Assembly (NCBI GenBank): GCA_024681875.1
Contig: JAILAA010000082.1
Span: 1 to 9,917 of the forward strand
Length of the DNA: 9,917 nt
Source of the DNA: Prevotella sp.
GTDB lineage: Bacteria > Bacteroidota > Bacteroidia > Bacteroidales > Bacteroidaceae
Reading direction: 5' to 3'
Shown here piece by piece: positions 5,879 to 9,917 of this stretch. A program made the translations under genes and the position numbers. Numbering within the stretch: position 1 is the stretch's first letter; every line of letters starts with the position of its first letter. A model generated the notes under the pieces. It saw only the letters and a list, made by a program, of their open reading frames with translations. It made no database searches and was not told where the DNA came from.

Positions 5879-6178
5879 TTACTCACCATATACGCGGGTG
5901 GTGTGCTTGATGAAGAGACCCATGAGAATGGCCTGGTCAACATACTCCACCTGTGTCACTTTCTTAATGCCACCGTTCTCGGCAGCCTTTTGGATGTTGT
6001 TCTCCTCACCCTTCGACGACCAGAGGCCGAGGAAATAGGTGCTCTGTGCTTCGCCCACTTTAGGTCCGATAGGAGCCTTTTCTGCGAGAGCAGCACCGCT
6101 GTTAATTGTTGCGCAGCTGCCCAGTGTGAGCACTGCGAGGGCTGCAGATGCAGCCAGTGTCAAAAATTGCTTTTTCAT
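5879..6178 (-). CDS. TRL-like family lipoprotein
   Basis: A 99-residue lipoprotein. The signal peptide MKKQFLTLAASAALAVLTLG runs into a lipobox L-G-S-C with the acylated Cys at residue 22. The mature part has the pattern of the TRL-like family (Pfam TRL): a glycine-rich start, then GLWSSKGEENNIQKAAENGG, IKKVTQVEYVDQAILMGLFI and the ending TTRVYGE. The molecular role of this family is not established. There are no acidic residues after the Cys (CATINSG), so it lacks the usual surface-export signal and probably faces the periplasm. It lies last in the minus-strand cluster, 103 bp after the phosphatase gene, with a strong terminator downstream. It is complete and of normal length. Confidence 0.82.
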   Translation of the reverse strand: MKKQFLTLAASAALAVLTLGSCATINSGAALAEKAPIGPKVGEAQSTYFLGLWSSKGEENNIQKAAENGGIKKVTQVEYVDQAILMGLFIKHTTRVYGE

Positions 6179-6224
6179 CGTTTTGATTATGTTTTAAAAG
6201 TGAAATAAATCATTATTAACTCAA

Positions 6225-6255
6225 TTAGACTATCGTTTAGAACTTATAGCGCAAA
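6225..6255 (-). promoter_or_regulatory. Weak candidate promoter for the TRL-like gene
   Basis: TTTG (complement of 6252-6255) and, 19 bp on, TAGTCTAA (complement of 6225-6232). The spacing and the -33 box fit the Bacteroidota consensus, but the -7 box matches only partly, and the -33 box lies in the beta-barrel remnant. The gene may instead be read from upstream. Confidence 0.25.
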
Positions 6256-6281
6256 CCGATTAAAGCAATGGTCTGATTCAT
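6237..6281 (-). pseudogene. C-terminal remnant of an outer-membrane beta-barrel gene
   Basis: Directly after the phosphatase stop codon, and in the same frame, 14 codons read MNQTIALIGLRYKF and then TAA. Alternating hydrophobic residues and the end G-L-R-Y-K-F are the signature of the last strand of an outer-membrane barrel, recognised by the BAM complex. A 14-residue protein of this type makes no sense alone. I infer that a barrel gene once stood before the TRL-like gene and that all but its last codons was replaced by the phosphatase gene. A chance match is possible because the piece is short. Confidence 0.5.
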
Positions 6282-7415
6282 TTACTTGGCAATATATTTA
6301 TGTCCATTCTGAATATAGAGACCTTTCTTTAGAGGTGAGAGGTCAGGGGTGAGAGGTGTGATGTGGCGGCCCTGAAGGTCAAACCATTTACTATTTGACG
6401 ATTTACTATTTGACGATTTGCCATTGACGGTTTCAACGATGCCGGTCGTCTTGTCTTTATCGACGGTGAATGTGGCAATAAGCGGGTAGTGGTCGCCCAT
6501 AGGCTGGTTGTCATACTGATAGCCCGCAACGTCAAGGGTCACGCTGACAGGATTCGCGGCCATGCCCCCGACAGGGTTGACATAAAGAATTTTGTCGAGC
6601 ACCTCGTCGGCATCCCTCTCGTCGCCAAGCTGGGGATATACCCCGCCCCGGCACTTCTCTATCCATACATCGCCCACGGTGGCACGGCCCGTAGCCTCGA
6701 TGGGCTGTAGGAAAGCCGCCACGATGTCGTCGCGGTTGTAATAGCTGTTGAAGTCGCCGGTGAGGATGACGGGGCGGCTGTCGAGGTGGGCCATCACGTG
6801 TTCACGCAGTTGCTGCCACTGGGCGAGACGTGCCTCGCGGTCTTTCACGTCGTTGCCTAACAGTTCGTCGCGCTCAGAGCTGGCATCGAAGTGGGTATTG
6901 TAGACCACTATCTGCGTCCCGTCGGCCAGTGTGAACTCATGGCGGCGAAAGCCCTTGGTGATGATGTCGTCGAACTCATGGCTGAACTTGCCAAAGTTCT
7001 GCTCATGGGCCACACGCTCGTAGGCAGTTGATGTCACGTCCTTCTTCCATGCGCTGTTCAGGCCGTCGCAGGGGAAGCGCTCGTTCTGCAGGTGGAAGTA
7101 GTCAAGCTGGTGTGTCTCGCTGTCGATGCCGCCTGTCCACTCGTCGTGCTCATAGCCGGCAAAGAGGCGCGACCATATCTCCCAGCGGTAGTTGAAGCAC
7201 TCCTGCATGGAGACGATGTCGCAGTCCTTTGCTGCGATATACTGGCTGATGCGCTCGCTGCCAGCCGAGAGGGGACCGTCTGGGTTGATATCGAAAAACA
7301 GGAACTTGCCAGGCAGGCCGTCGACGTTGAGCGTCATCACGCTAAAAGTGGTCTGCGCTGCGCTAAATGAAAAATGACAAATGATAAATGACAAACTCAG
7401 TAGTATACGTTTCAT
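6282..7415 (-). CDS. Secreted endonuclease/exonuclease/phosphatase-fold enzyme
   Basis: A metal-dependent phosphoesterase of the EEP superfamily (neutral sphingomyelinases, DNase I, inositol phosphatases). Counting from the ATG at 7415 (377 residues), residues 1-21 are a signal peptide. The fold motifs follow: TLNVDGLPG (Asn30), VSMQE (Glu72), VVYNTHFD (Asn173, His175, Asp177), ILTGDFNS (Asp221, Asn223), DEVLDKILYVN, and MGDHYPL (Asp308, His309). All expected metal and catalytic residues are present. It resembles the secreted sphingomyelinase C branch, but the substrate is not certain. A repeat-rich linker (SSNSKSSNSK) leads to a tail WFDLQGR...KKGLYIQNGHKYIAK, like the Por/T9SS-type C-terminal domains of Prevotella. 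The frame could extend 3 codons to a TTG at 7424, but the ATG is preferred. It starts 12 bp after the hydrolase stop, so the two are co-transcribed. Confidence 0.88.
   Translation of the reverse strand: MKRILLSLSFIICHFSFSAAQTTFSVMTLNVDGLPGKFLFFDINPDGPLSAGSERISQYIAAKDCDIVSMQECFNYRWEIWSRLFAGYEHDEWTGGIDSETHQLDYFHLQNERFPCDGLNSAWKKDVTSTAYERVAHEQNFGKFSHEFDDIITKGFRRHEFTLADGTQIVVYNTHFDASSERDELLGNDVKDREARLAQWQQLREHVMAHLDSRPVILTGDFNSYYNRDDIVAAFLQPIEATGRATVGDVWIEKCRGGVYPQLGDERDADEVLDKILYVNPVGGMAANPVSVTLDVAGYQYDNQPMGDHYPLIATFTVDKDKTTGIVETVNGKSSNSKSSNSKWFDLQGRHITPLTPDLSPLKKGLYIQNGHKYIAK
6332..6357. repeat. CTCTCACC-type repeat in the phosphatase C-terminal tail
   Basis: The coding strand reads CACCTCTCACCCCTGACCTC followed by TCACCT, giving TPLTPDLSPL between the tail motifs WFDLQGRHI and KKGLYIQNG. 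It is the same repeat as at 3141-3177 in susC, but there the complementary strand is the coding one. It lengthens a loop in the tail without breaking the frame. Confidence 0.65.
6387..6431. repeat. 15-bp tandem repeat in the linker of the phosphatase gene
   Basis: TTTACTATTTGACGA occurs twice head to tail (6387-6401, 6402-6416), followed by a degenerate third copy TTTGCCATTGACGGT (6417-6431). On the coding strand it encodes SSNSK units plus VNGKS. Being 15 bp long, gain or loss of a unit keeps the frame, so linker length can vary between strains. Confidence 0.85.
7364..7395. repeat. AAATGACA-type repeat encoding the phosphatase signal peptide
   Basis: The plus strand reads AAATGAAAAATGACAAATGA and then TAAATGACAAA, an array of 7-8 bp units. 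On the coding strand it gives LSFIICHFSF, the hydrophobic core of the signal peptide. The unusual Cys-His inside the core follows from the repeat. Confidence 0.6.
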
Positions 7416-7427
7416 AATCTTCAATCT

Positions 7428-9134
7428 TTATAGTCCGATTTGCAATTCATTCATGTTCACGTTATTCTCTTTGAGCCAATCGATGAGCGTGTTGTAGTAA
7501 TGGTCGCCAACCATCTGCTCGTTGACTCTTTGGCGCACAGCGCGGGCAGCAGCGGCATCGCCTGTGGCCTGGTCTGCCGTCTTGCTGTTCAGGTAGTTGA
7601 TGATTTCCATGATGTCAGCCAGCGAGAGGCCGCTGTCATCGGCTATCTGCATCACTTCCGTGAGGCTGGTGCCCTGCTCCTTCAGCATCTCGTCATATTT
7701 GCTCAGAGTGGTCATCAGGCTGAAGAAGTCGAAACCGCCGCCATCGCCGCTGTCTTCGCCACCGCCTGTCAGCGAGTTGAAGGCCTGTGCCACGTCGATA
7801 CCTTTCTCCTCGAGTAGCTTGATGATGCCCATAGGCGTGCCCACCTTGACGAGGTCGTAGTAGTGGGTGTTCAGCTCGCCGTCGTAGTAGAGCACGGGGT
7901 AGGCGGTGAGTGTGGCGGCCAGACGCAGCATGAACTGTATGCCGCTGATGGTGTGGCTGTCGGAGAGAATATACATGCAGGTGGTGAGGTTGGTCAGTTC
8001 GGGCACGAGGCTCTTTTTGTGCTTGCTGTTCCTGGTAAGGAAGTCGAGCAGTTCGCGTCCTGACTTCGACGGCACGGCACAGTCGTGGGCATAGTGCTGG
8101 TAGTAGTAGCTCTGGGCGGGGTCGGGCATCCAGTCGTTCTGCAGGTCGTGCGCCTTGATGGCGGTATTGAGTGTATTGAACTCGTCCGACGACGTGTCAA
8201 GGAACGCCGGCTGTATGGCATCGGCGAATGTCGTAATACCAATCTTCTTCAGCGAGTCGCGTAGCTGCGTAGTGTTGTAACGACCCGTGTTGAACCACTC
8301 GTCGAAGTGTGAGGCCAGTGGTTCGGTGAACATCTGCTGCGGCGTGAAGCCGAGATTGTCCTGACGGTTGAAGGCGTTGACCACGATGAGGGCGAAGATG
8401 AAGTCCTCCTTAGGATTGTCTTTCTGCTCTATATAGACACGGTATGCCTGACTCACATTGAAGGGTGCGGCAGCGGCCAGTGTCTTGTCGAACCTGATGT
8501 CGTCCTTATGGTACATGTCGCGCACACGCTGCGTGGCTATACAGTCGTAACCGCCCGACGACACACCGGCGTTGAACAGGTACTTGCCCTGCGAGATGCC
8601 GCGCTCGTCCATCACTTTGCGTGCAGCTATCAGGCAGTCGATGCTGGCATGTCCGTTGGCATCGCCATAGACGTAGTACTGGTCTGAGATGTGCTCGCTG
8701 GTGATGCCAAAGCCATAGAAGTCGCTCTCCACCATAATCCAATTCGGATTCAGCGGGTTGCACATGAACACAAACTCACCCTCGGCAAAGCCACGCGAAG
8801 GGCAGCACTCGGGTGTCATCTGTGTGTAGCGGTTGTAGAGCAGCACGCCGTCGGCGGGGCTGCTGCCGTCGTAGACATTGCCCGGAATGACGATGCTACC
8901 GCTCAGGCTGATGGCATTGCCGTGGGCATCGACAGAGGGATAGGCAATGTCGATGCGGTGCATGGGGCGGCTGTAGAGGTTGATGCCGTTGTAGCCGAAA
9001 TGCCAGGTCGTGTCACACTCGTGGATAATCTCAACACCATCTTGCAAGTCGCCCGACTGTGCAAGCATGGCGGCAGGCCGCAGCGCGCCAAGTGCGAGGA
9101 TGGCGGCCATCATCCATAATTTAGTCTGTTTCAT
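7428..9134 (-). CDS. Secreted alpha/beta hydrolase, esterase/lipase-like
   Basis: 568 residues with a signal peptide (1-25, ending AAMLAQ). The core resembles secreted Bacteroidota esterase/lipase-type hydrolases: SGSIVIPGN, an oxyanion-side region, IMVESDFYGFGIT (as in DYEGYG of relatives), a helix HASIDCLIAARKVMDERG, and the nucleophile elbow NAGVSSGGYD with Ser192 in G-x-S-x-G. Candidates for the rest of the triad are Asp351 in YAHDCAVP (cf. D..VP) and His394 in SDSHTISG. A helical C-terminal stretch follows (about 440-568), with a Gly/Asp-rich linker TGGGEDSGDGGGFDF near 456-470 and an ending MVGDHYYNTLIDWLKEN; it is longer than usual for the core fold. The substrate is unknown: short-chain esters or lipids are plausible. 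It follows the beta-helix-like gene by 39 bp and precedes the phosphatase by 12 bp, so these form an operon. Confidence 0.8.
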   Translation of the reverse strand: MKQTKLWMMAAILALGALRPAAMLAQSGDLQDGVEIIHECDTTWHFGYNGINLYSRPMHRIDIAYPSVDAHGNAISLSGSIVIPGNVYDGSSPADGVLLYNRYTQMTPECCPSRGFAEGEFVFMCNPLNPNWIMVESDFYGFGITSEHISDQYYVYGDANGHASIDCLIAARKVMDERGISQGKYLFNAGVSSGGYDCIATQRVRDMYHKDDIRFDKTLAAAAPFNVSQAYRVYIEQKDNPKEDFIFALIVVNAFNRQDNLGFTPQQMFTEPLASHFDEWFNTGRYNTTQLRDSLKKIGITTFADAIQPAFLDTSSDEFNTLNTAIKAHDLQNDWMPDPAQSYYYQHYAHDCAVPSKSGRELLDFLTRNSKHKKSLVPELTNLTTCMYILSDSHTISGIQFMLRLAATLTAYPVLYYDGELNTHYYDLVKVGTPMGIIKLLEEKGIDVAQAFNSLTGGGEDSGDGGGFDFFSLMTTLSKYDEMLKEQGTSLTEVMQIADDSGLSLADIMEIINYLNSKTADQATGDAAAARAVRQRVNEQMVGDHYYNTLIDWLKENNVNMNELQIGL

Positions 9135-9173
9135 TTTGCTTTATATATTTATGATCCAGTAGTAGGAATAGCA

Positions 9174-9560
9174 CTATTCCTCGTCATCATCCCAGCCTTC
9201 GAAGCCACGGGAGTAGGCGGCACCGCCGTTGTTAGCCTTGCCGCCCTCGATGCTGCCGCCGGCTACGCTGCTCGTCAGCGTCAGCGTGCTGCCGTTGTGC
9301 GCATAAATCACGTGGCCAGCATGGTCGTGCTCAGTAAGGTTGCGGCTGAGTGTGTGGCCATTCAGGTCGATGGTCACGTTCTTGCCGTCGACGTCAAGGT
9401 AGCTACTAAGCTGAATGTTGGCTGTCAGCTGTATGTTCGCACCGTCAGTAATGGCGCTGGTCAGTTTTTCCGCCGTTGATACGGTGATGACGGCGTTCTG
9501 CGCCCAGATGCCCTGCACCAGTAAGCACAGCAGGACAAGCATACCCACATTTTTCTTCAT
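9174..9560 (-). CDS. Short exported beta-helix-like protein, possibly truncated
   Basis: 128 residues with a signal peptide (1-20, ending GIWAQ). The mature part has the first turns of a right-handed parallel beta-helix: ITVSTAEKLTSAITDGANIQ, LTANIQLSSYLDVDGKNVTI, DLNGHTLSRN, GHVIYAHNGSTLTLTSS, GGSIEGGKANNGGA. This matches the N-terminal part of much longer Bacteroidota cell-surface proteins, where such turns continue for hundreds of residues. Here it stops after about four turns with a non-repeating acidic tail, FEGWDDDEE. It may be a natural small form or a gene cut short; no continuation is seen in the 39 bp before the hydrolase gene. It is first in the probable operon, with a promoter box about 72 bp upstream of its ATG. 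Confidence 0.7.
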   Translation of the reverse strand: MKKNVGMLVLLCLLVQGIWAQNAVITVSTAEKLTSAITDGANIQLTANIQLSSYLDVDGKNVTIDLNGHTLSRNLTEHDHAGHVIYAHNGSTLTLTSSVAGGSIEGGKANNGGAAYSRGFEGWDDDEE

Positions 9561-9821
9561 GATGTTAATAATGGCGAATTTAGGGTCTAAGCATTAGCGA
9601 CTATTTACACTATCAATCGCTTTTTCGGCTGCAAAGGTAATCATTTTCCATCAATTTTTCTCCGCTTTTCCCGTTAAAGTTGCAAAAAACTATGGCGCAG
9701 GATTACGCCAACTCTCTCGATTGACAGGAGTTTCATACGGAGTTATACAGAAATTATGAATAAGAAAAATGATCTCAGAACCGCATTCTATGCTAAATTC
9801 CAAACATTGATAGATATTTAA
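9561..9821. other. Upstream region of the minus-strand operon
   Basis: Holds the promoter box at 9632-9639. Beyond it, 9640-9821 is AT-rich. The only frame of note is a 21-codon plus-strand one at 9756-9821 (MNKKNDLRTAFYAKFQTLID), with no ribosome binding site or family match, which I do not call as a gene. Confidence 0.55.
9632..9639 (-). promoter_or_regulatory. Promoter -7 box of the exported-protein operon
   Basis: The minus strand reads TACCTTTG, a full TAnnTTTG match, giving a start near 9625 and a leader of about 65 nt before the ATG at 9560. The -33 position at 19 bp does not match TTTG; a TTG is present only closer in. It is the only good box upstream of the four-gene cluster. Confidence 0.55.
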
Positions 9822-9917
9822 CTATATATTTAACACTTGAGGAGCTAAGCTCACCTCGTTACTCGTTCCATACACGTTGTCGGGGTTGTATTTCACTCGA
9901 TCTCTGACCATCGCTAC
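9822..9917 (-). CDS. Possible C-terminal end of a minus-strand gene, partial
   Basis: A frame is open from the right window edge to a TAG at 9822-9824. It reads VAMVRDRVKYNPDNVYGTSN and then EVSLAPQVLNI. The composition looks like real protein, and base composition is less AT-rich than the spacer to its left. With only 31 codons visible and no family recognised, chance cannot be excluded. Confidence 0.35.
   Translation of the reverse strand, partial: VAMVRDRVKYNPDNVYGTSNEVSLAPQVLNI

Noticed and set aside
5709..6208. Plus-strand frames of 109 and 116 codons across the terminator and the TRL-like gene
   Set aside because: They run through a strong terminator hairpin and opposite a lipoprotein gene with a clear lipobox and family motifs.
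9756..9821. A 21-codon plus-strand frame (MNKKNDLRTAFYAKFQTLID)
   Set aside because: No ribosome binding site, promoter or family match; short frames are expected by chance in AT-rich spacer.

Overview
The window looks like chromosomal DNA from a Bacteroidota bacterium, most like Prevotella or a close relative. The evidence is a SusC/SusD pair, several minus-strand promoter boxes of the Bacteroidota type (TAnnTTTG), secreted proteins with a Prevotella-style C-terminal tail, and a TRL-like lipoprotein. These assignments rest on motif recognition alone; no search was run.

Left part (1-4721): the last 109 codons of a plus-strand GH51-type alpha-L-arabinofuranosidase run into a convergent susC-susD operon on the minus strand. 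SusC is the TonB-dependent outer-membrane transporter and SusD the surface glycan-binding lipoprotein. The pair plus a nearby arabinofuranosidase suggests the edge of a polysaccharide utilisation locus, perhaps for arabinose-containing glycans, but the window does not prove the substrate. SusC lacks the usual N-terminal carboxypeptidase-like domain.

Middle part (4722-5878): a gene-poor, structure-rich stretch. It holds two divergent promoter boxes, a set of GTCTA repeats with 17/21/21-bp spacing, a pyrimidine-rich tract, and a perfect 55-bp palindrome (27-bp arms) next to another promoter box. Then come an intact small antitoxin gene and a RelE/YoeB-type toxin gene cut short after 30 codons. 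A textbook Bacteroidota promoter (TTTG-N19-TACCTTTG) on the minus strand points back across the broken toxin and could make an antisense RNA or a 34-residue peptide. A strong rho-independent terminator closes the minus-strand genes to its right.

Right part (5879-9560): a probable minus-strand operon of exported proteins, in transcription order: a short beta-helix-like protein (possibly truncated), a secreted alpha/beta hydrolase (esterase/lipase-like), a secreted endonuclease/exonuclease/phosphatase-fold enzyme (sphingomyelinase- or DNase-like) with a probable T9SS-type C-terminal tail, a 14-codon remnant of an outer-membrane beta-barrel gene, and a TRL-family lipoprotein. A promoter box sits upstream at 9632-9639. 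The right edge (9822-9917) may hold the C-terminus of one more minus-strand gene.

A repeated theme is low-complexity DNA inside or beside genes: CTCTCACC-type repeats in SusC and in the phosphatase tail (opposite reading sense), AAATGA/GGTAAAA-type repeats that encode two signal peptides, and a 15-bp tandem repeat in a linker. I see no clear new multi-gene system. The best leads are the 4.75-5.75 kb regulatory/palindrome region with the damaged toxin, and the recombination scar after the phosphatase gene.
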